Assembly: GCA_029228645.1 (NCBI GenBank)
Contig: JAPTHR010000002.1
Coordinates: 310,001-374,000, forward strand
DNA length: 64,000 nt
Direction of reading: 5' to 3'
DNA from: Gammaproteobacteria bacterium Milos-ODIII6
Lineage (GTDB): Bacteria; Pseudomonadota; Gammaproteobacteria; Chromatiales; Chromatiaceae
Part shown: positions 8,994 through 17,678 of the stretch, piece by piece
How positions within the stretch are numbered: the stretch's first letter is position 1
Layout of the letters: each line of letters begins with the position of its first letter
Made by a program: the position numbers and the translations under genes
Notes under the pieces: generated by a model
The model's input: the letters and a program-made list of their open reading frames with translations, nothing else
Databases searched by the model: none
What the model was told of the DNA's origin: nothing

Positions 8994-11900
8994 ATGACGC
9001 CCACCGAGTCCGGGACGCCCGACGGCAGTGCAATGCCCAAGCGGACCGGCTGGGGCCGACGATCCGTTGCCACCGTGCTACTGGTCGGACTGGCCGTGAC
9101 GGTCGCCGCCTTCCTCCTGGTGCGAAACTGGGAACAGAGCGTTATCCAGGCGGAACTGCAGCGCCAGGCGAGCGCCCAGGTGGCGGTTATCCAGTCGATC
9201 ATCGATCAGCATACTGAACTGCTCGAATCCCTCGCCGGGCTGTTCGCCGCCTCCAAGCTGGTCGAGCGTTCCGAATTCCGCCGGTTCGTACAACCCATCC
9301 TGGCCCGCCATCCGGAGGTCCAGGGGTACGGCTGGAATCCCCTGGTCCGTTCCGCTGAGCGGGCTGCTTTCGAGGCATACGCGAAGCGCGCCGGGCTGCC
9401 GGGCTTCCAGATAACCGAAGTGGACGAAAACGGGGACAGGATTGTGGCCGGGCAGCGCAGCAATTATCTGCCCGCGTTTTATCTCGAACCCCTGAGCGGC
9501 AATGAGCAGGCACTGGGCTTTGACATCCTCTCGGAAAGCACGCGCCGCGAGGCGCTGCTACTGGCCCGCGATCGCGGTCAGGCCGCCACCACTCACTGGA
9601 TTCGACTGGTGCAGGAGACCGGGGATCAATACGGGATCCTGATCGTGCGTCCGATCTATACTCGGGATGCGGTACTCGACTCATTGCAGCAGCGTCGCGA
9701 CGCGCTTATCGGCTATGTCCTCGGCGTCTTCCGCGTCGGCGACATGATCGAAGAGGCGCTCCGCCCGACCAGTCCGGCAGGCCTCGACTTCTGGGTGTTC
9801 GAGGATGCCGCTGCGAACGAATCGGTCCTGGCTTATTTCCACCCCTCGCGCACGCGCAGCAGCGGCAAGGAAAGCGGTCCGCGATTCCAGAAACTTGACC
9901 CCCGGAACGCGCAATCCCTGCAGCTGACGCTGCGGATTCCGGGGAGGACCTGGACCATCGCCTATAGTCCGGCGCCAGCCTTTCTTGCCGCCAACCGCCA
10001 ATATGCGGCTTTCGGCGTACTGCTGAGCGGGATCCTGTTGACCTCGCTGCTGGGCTTCTACCTGCGAAACATGCTGCGGGACTCCGAGCGCAACGCCCGC
10101 CTCGGCAAGCAGCTGGCGACAACCAACGAAGAGCTGAAGCGCGAGATCGCCGAGCGTTTCGAGGCGGAAAAGGCCCTCTCCACCAGTGAGCAGGCCTATC
10201 GCTCCCTGGTAGAGAACGCGCCCGAGGCAATCACCATCCTGGACGCGCAGCTCGGTCACCTGATCGAGGCCAATCCCCACGCGACGCAGCTTTTTGCCAT
10301 GACCCGGGAACAGCTGTTGAGCATCGGTCCGGCCGAATTCAGCCCTGAGTATCAGCCCGATGGTCGGCGCTCTGAAATCGCGGCTCCCGAGTACATAAGG
10401 CGCGCGGTCGAAGGGGAGACACCGGTGTTCGAGTGGATGCACAAGGACGCAGAGGGCGAGAACATCCCCTGTGAGGTCCGCCTGTCGCGCCTGCCCGACT
10501 CGGAGCGCATCCTGATACGCGGCACCATCATGGACATTCGCGACCGCAAAAAGGCCGAGGGTCTGCGCGAACGCCTCGGACGTATCCTCGACAACTCCAG
10601 CAACGAGATCTACGTGTTCGATGCCAGCACCCTGCGCTTCACCCAGGTGAATGCCAGCGCGCGGGCCAACCTCGGCTTCAGCAGTGAAGAGCTGGCCGGA
10701 ATGACACCCCTGGATATCAGTCCTGAATTATCCCCGGATGCCTTCCGCAAGCAGGTCGAGCCGTTACTCGCCGGCCTGAGCAACGACCTGCGTTTCCAGA
10801 GCGTGCACCAGCGCAAGGATGGCACATGCTATCCCGTCGACGTCTCGCTGCAGTTGTCGCGCCATGAGAACCCCCAGGTTTTCGTCGCCATCCTGCAGGA
10901 CATGAGCGAAAGGCTTGCCGCGGAGAACGCGCTGCGCGAGAGCGAGTCCTACAACCGGACCCTGTTCGAGGAATCCGCGATCGGCCTGCTGCTCTGCAAC
11001 ATGCAGGGAAGTATCGTCGATGCCAACCCGGCTTTCGCGGCCATCATAGGTCGTCCCGTGCAGGAAATTCAGAACCTCCGCTGCGGTGAGATCACGCCCG
11101 AATCGTTTTTCGACGAAGACAGGGAGCACCTCGAAGCGCTCGAACGGGACGGCCGGAGTGGGCCCTATGAAAAGGAGTTCATTCACAGTGACGGTCACCG
11201 GGTGCCGGTGCGACTCACCGGAAGAATTCTGCTGAAGGACGGCAAACAGTACGTCTGGTCGAGCGTGGAGGACATCACCGAGTACAAGCGGGCGCGTGAC
11301 CGCATCGATCACCTCGCGTTTCACGATTCACTCACCGACCTGCCCAATCGCGAACTGGTACGCGACCGACTCGAACACGCCCTGCAGCTGGCGCAGCGCA
11401 ACAAGACGCTGGTCGGGGCCATGTTCCTCGATATCGACCGATTCAAGACCATCAATGACAGCCTGGGACACCGCTTTGGCGATGAATTGCTCAAACAGGT
11501 CGCCGAGCGCCTGAAACGCAACGTGCGCGAGGCGGATACCGTGGCGCGCTTTGGCGGAGACGAGTTCATCGTGATCGCGGAGGGGTTCTCTGAGCGTCAA
11601 CAGCTGGAGGAAGTCGCGGGAGCCCTGATCGACAGCATGCGGGAGCCTTTTCACATCGACGCCCAGACGTTGTTCGTCACCACCTCCATCGGCATCGCCG
11701 TCGGACCCGACGAGGGCGCGGACGTCGATACCCTGATCGCAAGGGCCGACATGGCGATGTACAAGGCCAAGGAATCCGGTCGCAACAATTACCAGTTCCA
11801 TTCCCCCGAAATGGGCAAGGTCGCCTCCCTGGTCACGGCGATCGAGAGCGATCTGCGCGGCGCGCTGGAACGCAATGAATTGCGCGTCCACCTGCAACCG

Positions 11901-12608
11901 ATCCACTCGGTGGAGACCCAACAACCGGTCGGCATGGAAGCACTCATGCGCTGGGAGCATCCGGAGCGCGGCCTGGTAAGCCCGGCGGAATTCATTCCGG
12001 TGATGGAAAACTCGGGAATGATTGCACCGGCCAGCCGCTGGATTCTGCAGGAATCCTGCCGTTTCTTACGTTCGGTGGGCGATGCGACCGGGAAGGAGCT
12101 CTCGATCGCGGTGAACTTTTCAGCGCCCTGCTTCTACGATACCGGGATCACCGCGTTCGTCGCCCAGACACTGGCGGCATCCGGCATCCAGGCCAAACAA
12201 CTGACCATGGAAATCACCGAGAGCACCCTGTTCCAGGATCCGGAGCGGGTCTACCCGGTTCTGCTGGGCCTCAAGGACCTGGGTGTCCAGATCGCCCTGG
12301 ATGACTTCGGCACCGGCCAGTCCTCGCTCAGCCATCTACGCAATTTCCCGATCGATATCGTGAAGATCGATCGCGGCTTCATCCGCGACGTGCCCGACCA
12401 CGACAGCGACTGCAAGCTGGTCTCGGCCGTGATCGCGATGGCCCGCAACCTCAACAAGACGGTGGTGGCAGAGGGTGTCGAGGAAGAGGCCCAGCTGGCT
12501 TTTCTTAAACAACGGGATTGCGACCGGGTTCAGGGCTATTTCTTCAGCCCGCCGCTACCGGCTGAGGAGATGCTCGCCTACCTGCAGAAGGACGCGACGC
12601 CAGCGTAG
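8994..12608 (+). CDS. Membrane CHASE-PAS-PAS-PAS-GGDEF-EAL c-di-GMP signalling protein
   Basis: About 1204 residues. A transmembrane helix at ~26-44 is followed by a periplasmic CHASE ligand-sensing domain (~65-300; note EVQGYGWNP, ALGFDILSE, YGILIVRPIY) and a second helix at ~337-357. Three PAS domains follow (~400-520, 530-650, 655-775), then a GGDEF domain with intact FGGDEF near 852 and an EAL domain with intact EALMRW, DDFGTGQSSL and VVAEGVE motifs. It should couple an external small-molecule signal to c-di-GMP turnover. The ATG at 8994 has a short CGGA upstream; the frame stays open to 8814, so the start is not certain. A REP-like array follows the stop. Confidence 0.9.
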   Translation: MTPTESGTPDGSAMPKRTGWGRRSVATVLLVGLAVTVAAFLLVRNWEQSVIQAELQRQASAQVAVIQSIIDQHTELLESLAGLFAASKLVERSEFRRFVQPILARHPEVQGYGWNPLVRSAERAAFEAYAKRAGLPGFQITEVDENGDRIVAGQRSNYLPAFYLEPLSGNEQALGFDILSESTRREALLLARDRGQAATTHWIRLVQETGDQYGILIVRPIYTRDAVLDSLQQRRDALIGYVLGVFRVGDMIEEALRPTSPAGLDFWVFEDAAANESVLAYFHPSRTRSSGKESGPRFQKLDPRNAQSLQLTLRIPGRTWTIAYSPAPAFLAANRQYAAFGVLLSGILLTSLLGFYLRNMLRDSERNARLGKQLATTNEELKREIAERFEAEKALSTSEQAYRSLVENAPEAITILDAQLGHLIEANPHATQLFAMTREQLLSIGPAEFSPEYQPDGRRSEIAAPEYIRRAVEGETPVFEWMHKDAEGENIPCEVRLSRLPDSERILIRGTIMDIRDRKKAEGLRERLGRILDNSSNEIYVFDASTLRFTQVNASARANLGFSSEELAGMTPLDISPELSPDAFRKQVEPLLAGLSNDLRFQSVHQRKDGTCYPVDVSLQLSRHENPQVFVAILQDMSERLAAENALRESESYNRTLFEESAIGLLLCNMQGSIVDANPAFAAIIGRPVQEIQNLRCGEITPESFFDEDREHLEALERDGRSGPYEKEFIHSDGHRVPVRLTGRILLKDGKQYVWSSVEDITEYKRARDRIDHLAFHDSLTDLPNRELVRDRLEHALQLAQRNKTLVGAMFLDIDRFKTINDSLGHRFGDELLKQVAERLKRNVREADTVARFGGDEFIVIAEGFSERQQLEEVAGALIDSMREPFHIDAQTLFVTTSIGIAVGPDEGADVDTLIARADMAMYKAKESGRNNYQFHSPEMGKVASLVTAIESDLRGALERNELRVHLQPIHSVETQQPVGMEALMRWEHPERGLVSPAEFIPVMENSGMIAPASRWILQESCRFLRSVGDATGKELSIAVNFSAPCFYDTGITAFVAQTLAASGIQAKQLTMEITESTLFQDPERVYPVLLGLKDLGVQIALDDFGTGQSSLSHLRNFPIDIVKIDRGFIRDVPDHDSDCKLVSAVIAMARNLNKTVVAEGVEEEAQLAFLKQRDCDRVQGYFFSPPLPAEEMLAYLQKDATPA

Positions 12609-12629
12609 CAATTGCGGTTCACCGGGAAC

Positions 12630-12960
12630 ATTCGCGGGCAAGCCCGCTCCTACGACTCGGGGCTCGTGTCGGCGCCGTACCTGTAGGAGCGTCCTTGGCC
12701 GCGAAGGTCCCGGCACCGGACCCGCCGCGTCAGACACCATTCGCGAGCAAGCTCGCTCCTACGCCTCATTTCAGCGTTCTGTAGGAGCGTCCTTGGCCGC
12801 GAAGGTCCCGGCACCGGACCCGCCACGTCAGACACCATTCGCGAGCAAGCTCGCTCCTACGCCTCATTTCAGCGTTCTGTAGGAGCGTCCTTGGCCGCGA
12901 AGGTCCCGGCACCGGACCCGCCGCGTCAGACACCATTCGCGAGCAAGCTCGCTCCTACGC
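12630..12960. repeat. REP-like tandem array with 98-bp period
   Basis: Three copies of a 98-bp unit start at 12682, 12780 and 12878, each opening with TGTAGGAGCGTCCTTGGCC and containing TTCGCGAGCAAGCTCGC followed by TCCTAC. A half copy at 12632 reads TTCGCGGGCAAGCCCGC. Copies two and three are nearly identical. The GCGAGCAAGCTCGC core folds as a hairpin. This matches the REP/BIME repeat style of pseudomonads and other Gammaproteobacteria. The last copy overlaps the end of the RND gene and supplies its stop codon. Confidence 0.9.
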
Positions 12961-15816
12961 CCGCCCGAAGACAAACCTCGGCCTGAGCCAGCTGACCAGC
13001 AGCGGCAGGAACAGCAGCGCGAGCACGACATCCAGTATCAGGGCCTCGGCGATGTAGAGACTGACCGACCACAGGTTCGCCATCTCGGTATTCATCAGCG
13101 GAATGATGCTCCCCAGCAGCACCACCACAGAGATCACGATCGCGGAGCCGGTGGTACGAATCGTCTCGCGCAATGCGTAAGCCCAATGATGCTGTTTGGC
13201 CTGCATCTCCTCCCGCAGGCGGGACACCATGTACACCGCGTAGTCGACACCCAGGCCCATCGCAATACTCAGGGCCACCTGGACGTGAAAGGCGAGATTG
13301 CCCGACCACTCCCCGATCGAGGTCATATAACCACCGAGGCCGTACTGCGACATCAGGGTCACGAAGCAGAGACCGATCAGGATGAAGGCGACCAGCCAGG
13401 AGCGGAACATCACCGCGGTCATCAGGAATACCGTGGCTGAGGTCATCGCCGGCGCATGCAGCCATTCTGCGAACGCCACATCGCGGGTGGCCTCGGTCAC
13501 CCCGAGGAAGCCGCCAATCGCCGCCTTGCCCGGAATCGTATCGTCGGTGACCACCACGCGCGCGCCGGGCGTATTGTCGACCGGGATCGCCTCGCCACCC
13601 TCGATGCCGATGCGCAGCTTCGCCATACCCGGGTCATCCTGATGCTGCGCTATGTAGGCCTGGATCTCGCGCACGCTGCGATGGGTATGCGCCGGTTCCA
13701 GGGTATTGACGAACGCCACGATGATGCCCTCATCCCAGGTGCGGGTATTGACGAAGCCATCGAGTTCGCCCGCCCCGGCATTGGCCGCCAACATGCCGTT
13801 GTACAGCTGCACGGTCTGTTCCGGGTCCGGCAGTTGCGCCGGGTCTCCGCCATAGGCGTACAGGTTGGCACGCATGTGCGCCAGGGTGGGAATCGCGTAC
13901 AGGTTGGCATGCCCGGTCGGCGCCTCGCCGGCCGGCGCATTGAGCACCATGTTGAGGGTCTTGATGAACTGTACATAGGAGGTCGTGAACCCCACATCCG
14001 CGCGACTGCGCAGCCAGTCCTCCATGTCGGCGAGCGCGGCCAGCACCTGCGGATCGTTGAATATCCCCTGCGGCGGATCCTCCTGTTCGTCAAAACATTG
14101 GTCCGGGCCGATCACCCGCTGGCCTTCGTCGTCCCAGGCCTCGATCCCGCAGGCTGGCAGGGTGCCGGCGCGCGAGCGCACCACCAGGTTGGCGGTGATC
14201 ACCCCGGGCATCATTGCCGACAGGCGCTCGAGATCGACTATCGGGCGCACCGAACCCTCCCCATGCAGCAGTTCGCCGAGCAGGTAGTGCTCCTTGAAGG
14301 CCGCCCTCGGGTAATGGATCCCCTTCTCCACCCCCGGCATGATGTCGAACTCGTCCTGGATTCGGGCGACTTCCGGGTCGCTCCGCCCGGCCTCGCCGGC
14401 GAATATCGCGGACACTCCCCGGGGCAACTGCGCATAGTGTGCCGACGCCACCAGAATCAGCCCCACCAGCGCGAGCGGCAGCCACTTCCAGCCGCTGGTC
14501 AACACCCGGGTGACGCCCTTTGCCAACGCGTTCTCCCAAGCGCGTTCACGTTCCCCGACCGTCATATGCGGCGGCAGGCTGACCATCAGCAGGGGTATCA
14601 GGGTGGTCGTGGTCAGGATCAGGGTCGCCATGCCGAAGATGCCGAAATAGGCATAGGCCTTATAGAAAGAGATATCTACGAAGGAAATCGCGAAAAAGCC
14701 ATGCAGATCGGTGCCGATCGACAACGCGGCGGGGATGATCGTATGCCGTATCGACTCCACCGCGGCGAGTTCCGGATCACCGGTACCGCATAATTCCTGC
14801 ATGTAGCGGCGCGTGATCTGCATGGCATGTCCCACGCCGATCGCCAGCAGGAGCATCGGGGTCAGTGCCATCATGGTGGTGAGCTGGAACTGGGTGAATC
14901 CCATCAAGCCCAGGGTGAGCACGATGGTCATGCTGACCCCGAGCAGAGGGTAGACAGCGCAGCTCCAATGTTTGAACTGATAGCGCAGGACAAGCAGAAC
15001 GATCGCCAGCGAGATCACAAACAACCAGGCCTTGTCGCGCAGTTCCTGGATCATCTTGGCGAGGATGAAAGGCTCTCCGGATACCAGGAACTCAACCCGG
15101 TCGCCGAATTCCTCCTGGTAACGCTCGAGCAGCGCGTCCGACGCCCGGATCCATGCCAGGCTGTTCTCCTTCATCCCGTTGCCGAAGTCGCCGATGATGA
15201 AGGTACCCCTGGCCTTGCAACGCTGGGTGACGCGAGCCACCGATGCGGTATCGATGCGTCCCTGCGCATCGAGCAAGTCACACTTTTTCCCTTCCCCGTC
15301 CTCGTAGTAGACGAGCAGGGGCTCGAGCACCAGGTGGCGCTGCAGCCCCCTGCGCAGATAATCGATCTGTTCGCGGCGTTCGTGCTCGTCCTGAGTGAGA
15401 CCATTCGCGGGCATCAGGCGGCTGAAATCCAGGCTGCCATCGGCGGCGACCCCGATGTTGCGCAGCCTGGATGAGGGCAAACCGGCAAAGTTGGCGGCGT
15501 TGGCGAATTCGAGGCTGCTCGCCTCCGCATAGAAGCGGTGCAGCATCTCGAGGAACCACGGCTGATAGATGTCGCCTTCCCTGAGCTTGAAACCCCACAC
15601 CATCAGGTTGCCCATGCCGTAGGTGTTGTCGGCGTAGAGATTGGTCGCGATGTAACGGTTGGAGAGCGGCAGCAGGGAGTCAGGATCGTTGCGCAGGTTG
15701 ACCTTTGGAACATAAAAGGCCGCGACGATGGTGGCGAGCAACAGGAATACGATCACCGCACGTCGATGGCGCAGCATGAATCGGGCGTAACCCAGCGCGT
15801 ATTGGTTCGCGGCCAT
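12955..15816 (-). CDS. RND superfamily (MMPL-type) exporter
   Basis: About 953 residues with the RND/MMPL layout: an N-terminal helix (VIVFLLLATIVAAFYV), a large periplasmic loop (~45-240), a cluster of helices including MTIVLTLGLMGF and LLLAIGVGHAMQITRRY (a sterol-sensing-like block), a second periplasmic loop (~430-740), and a last helix cluster with the family motif MGLGVDYAVYMVSRLREE. It should be a proton-driven inner membrane exporter of a hydrophobic compound or lipid. The ATG at 15816 was chosen because GGAGAG lies ~11 bases upstream; an ORF extension to 15903 is Pro/Arg-rich. The upstream gene encodes a periplasmic lipoprotein-sorting-like partner. The TAG stop lies inside a REP copy. 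Confidence 0.85.
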   Translation of the reverse strand: MAANQYALGYARFMLRHRRAVIVFLLLATIVAAFYVPKVNLRNDPDSLLPLSNRYIATNLYADNTYGMGNLMVWGFKLREGDIYQPWFLEMLHRFYAEASSLEFANAANFAGLPSSRLRNIGVAADGSLDFSRLMPANGLTQDEHERREQIDYLRRGLQRHLVLEPLLVYYEDGEGKKCDLLDAQGRIDTASVARVTQRCKARGTFIIGDFGNGMKENSLAWIRASDALLERYQEEFGDRVEFLVSGEPFILAKMIQELRDKAWLFVISLAIVLLVLRYQFKHWSCAVYPLLGVSMTIVLTLGLMGFTQFQLTTMMALTPMLLLAIGVGHAMQITRRYMQELCGTGDPELAAVESIRHTIIPAALSIGTDLHGFFAISFVDISFYKAYAYFGIFGMATLILTTTTLIPLLMVSLPPHMTVGERERAWENALAKGVTRVLTSGWKWLPLALVGLILVASAHYAQLPRGVSAIFAGEAGRSDPEVARIQDEFDIMPGVEKGIHYPRAAFKEHYLLGELLHGEGSVRPIVDLERLSAMMPGVITANLVVRSRAGTLPACGIEAWDDEGQRVIGPDQCFDEQEDPPQGIFNDPQVLAALADMEDWLRSRADVGFTTSYVQFIKTLNMVLNAPAGEAPTGHANLYAIPTLAHMRANLYAYGGDPAQLPDPEQTVQLYNGMLAANAGAGELDGFVNTRTWDEGIIVAFVNTLEPAHTHRSVREIQAYIAQHQDDPGMAKLRIGIEGGEAIPVDNTPGARVVVTDDTIPGKAAIGGFLGVTEATRDVAFAEWLHAPAMTSATVFLMTAVMFRSWLVAFILIGLCFVTLMSQYGLGGYMTSIGEWSGNLAFHVQVALSIAMGLGVDYAVYMVSRLREEMQAKQHHWAYALRETIRTTGSAIVISVVVLLGSIIPLMNTEMANLWSVSLYIAEALILDVVLALLFLPLLVSWLRPRFVFGRA

Positions 15817-15999
15817 GATTTTCGGTGCTCTCCGACCGACCCTTGCGCGCTCATCTGCCGATACCGGCGGCCCGGGTCCTGGGTTCAACCGCCAGCGGCG
15901 CACCCTGCTGGCTGGAATAAGATCTCCCGATAAACCGCATCGGCGCGGTGCACCTGTTCTTTCTTCTCCGACCGGGAATCGTCCCCCGGTTTCTTCCCC

Positions 16000-16953
16000 C
16001 TACTTCTTCTGAAGGTAGTCCCGGATCGTTTCTACAGACCAGAATTCGTCCGGGATATCCACGTTCGTGCCGATCGTCTCGCGCGGCACATACACCATGC
16101 TGTCGAGGCCATTGTCATGACTCACAGCATAGATGTAGCGCGGATAGGCGAGCGTCGTGTCCGTCTGCTGCAGGGGCTGCCAATCCACCCCTACCGTCTT
16201 GATCCTGTTTTCGTCTTTGTAATAGACCGTCCGATAGGGCCAGTAGCTACCTTGGTCGATCTCGGTGATACGGTAGTCGTACCACCAGTTCACAAACTTC
16301 GTGGTGCTCTTCAGTCGCCACACGGCCTTTCCGCGGACTTCGCATTGCTCCCCGGGCAAGGACTCGGTGTAGCGGTTCTTCTCCCAGGGCTGGAAGACCA
16401 TCGTGGCGAGGCAACCTTCGAGCACCCCCTCGCCGAGGTACTCGTGGGTCTCGTCAGTCGGTTGGCGCAACACGAGTTCGCCATAGGTCAGGTTGGTTCC
16501 GAACCAGACATCCTCATGCGAAGGCTCGTTGACGTTCCTCGCCTTGCGCAGCGCCGGCAGCCAGATGCTTAGGAGCGCGCTGCGCGCGGGATCAGTGAAG
16601 CGGGTGACCAGAACCCCGGTGCCCTTGGCCTTGCCGGAGGTCAGGATCGCCATCTGCAGGGTGTCGAGCGCCGGATCGGCCGGTTGGTTGTTGATGTAGG
16701 TGTCGAAGGTCTTGATATGCGGCTTGCGTCCCTTGCGCATCTCCAGCGGAACGCGGTTCACCACCATCGGCGCCTCCCGCCCGTTGCGCTTGGCGACCGC
16801 GTTGCGCAGGGCCTCGTTATGCGACACGGCATGCACCTTCCTCGCCAGCTCATCGGCGTCAGGCGCCTCGCCCGCAAACGCCAGCGGAAAAATCCCCGTC
16901 AGGGCAGGGAGCGAAATCAACACCAGCAAAAGTCGGGCATGAAGCACACGCAT
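16000..16953 (-). CDS. Outer membrane lipoprotein-sorting (LolA-like fold) protein, RND partner
   Basis: A 317-residue secreted protein with a signal peptide (LLLVLISLPALTGIFPLAFA). The mature part resembles the outer-membrane lipoprotein-sorting family with a LolA/LolB-like half-barrel, seen in stretches such as KGTGVLVTRFTDPARS, SIWLPALRKARNV and DVWFGTNLTYGEL. Such genes commonly sit beside MMPL-type RND exporters, as here: the exporter gene follows 183 bases downstream on the same strand. Its likely job is to carry a lipid or hydrophobic cargo through the periplasm. The ATG at 16953 places the signal peptide at the start; the open extension to 17145 is Cys- and Pro-rich and not convincing. 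Confidence 0.8.
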   Translation of the reverse strand: MRVLHARLLLVLISLPALTGIFPLAFAGEAPDADELARKVHAVSHNEALRNAVAKRNGREAPMVVNRVPLEMRKGRKPHIKTFDTYINNQPADPALDTLQMAILTSGKAKGTGVLVTRFTDPARSALLSIWLPALRKARNVNEPSHEDVWFGTNLTYGELVLRQPTDETHEYLGEGVLEGCLATMVFQPWEKNRYTESLPGEQCEVRGKAVWRLKSTTKFVNWWYDYRITEIDQGSYWPYRTVYYKDENRIKTVGVDWQPLQQTDTTLAYPRYIYAVSHDNGLDSMVYVPRETIGTNVDIPDEFWSVETIRDYLQKK

Positions 16954-17209
16954 CGGTCGATGCTGCCATGTCCACTGCTGATGCAGAAAGAGGGATATCC
17001 CCGGTATCGAAGCGCATCGCCGGCACGAGCACCCGGTTTGAATCCGCAAATCCGGGATAGGGTGGGCGCCAGGGAGGGGATCGACTGCCGCGCATCCGCT
17101 GGCCGCAGGAATGGCGCAGATGGATAGCCATGCTGGCAGGCGCACAGGCGGCGACTACAATTCCCCCACTCAGACCTCGAAGAAAAACAAACGACCGGAG
17201 CGAACCCTA

Positions 17210-17623
17210 ATGTCCAACGACCGTTTTCAGGGGCCCAAGCAATTCGGGATCCTGCTGTCAGAGCTTTTTCACCTGCTACTGCTGTATGCCGGTGGATTTG
17301 CGATCATTTGGGCCGCTGCTATCGAGCTGATCGAGGTCATCCAGCATGGCGGCCCCAGCCTCAAAGATATTCTGATGCTGTTCATCTTCATCGAGCTCGG
17401 CGCGATGATAGCGATCTATTTCAAGACCAACCGCCTGTCGGTCCGCTTCCTGGTGTATGTCGCGATCACCGCGATCACCCGCCTGCTGGTGATCGACATC
17501 AAGGAGCTGGACAACCAAACGGTGCTGACTCTGACCGGGGCGATCGCGATCCTGGCGCTGTCCGTGTTTGGCCTCCAGGCGGCTACACACTGGTTCGGCA
17601 GCGATAACCAGGAGGAAGACTGA
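17210..17623 (+). CDS. PsiE family membrane protein
   Basis: A 137-residue integral membrane protein with four hydrophobic helices. Characteristic PsiE stretches are DILMLFIFIELGAMIAIYF and VYVAITAITRLLVIDIKEL. PsiE is induced by phosphate starvation in E. coli; its biochemical role is unknown. The ATG at 17210 has GGAG 10 bases upstream, and the frame upstream of it (from 17111) lacks family features. It stands alone, convergent with the ribonucleotide reductase gene. Confidence 0.85.
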   Translation: MSNDRFQGPKQFGILLSELFHLLLLYAGGFAIIWAAAIELIEVIQHGGPSLKDILMLFIFIELGAMIAIYFKTNRLSVRFLVYVAITAITRLLVIDIKELDNQTVLTLTGAIAILALSVFGLQAATHWFGSDNQEED

Positions 17624-17678
17624 GAAGCCAATCTTGGCGTTAGGGCCCGATGCAGGGGCACATCCGCGAATCCGGATT

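Noticed and set aside
13456-14793. A 445-codon rightward frame over the RND gene.
   Set aside because: Antisense shadow rich in His, Arg and Gln with no motifs; the RND frame is well supported.
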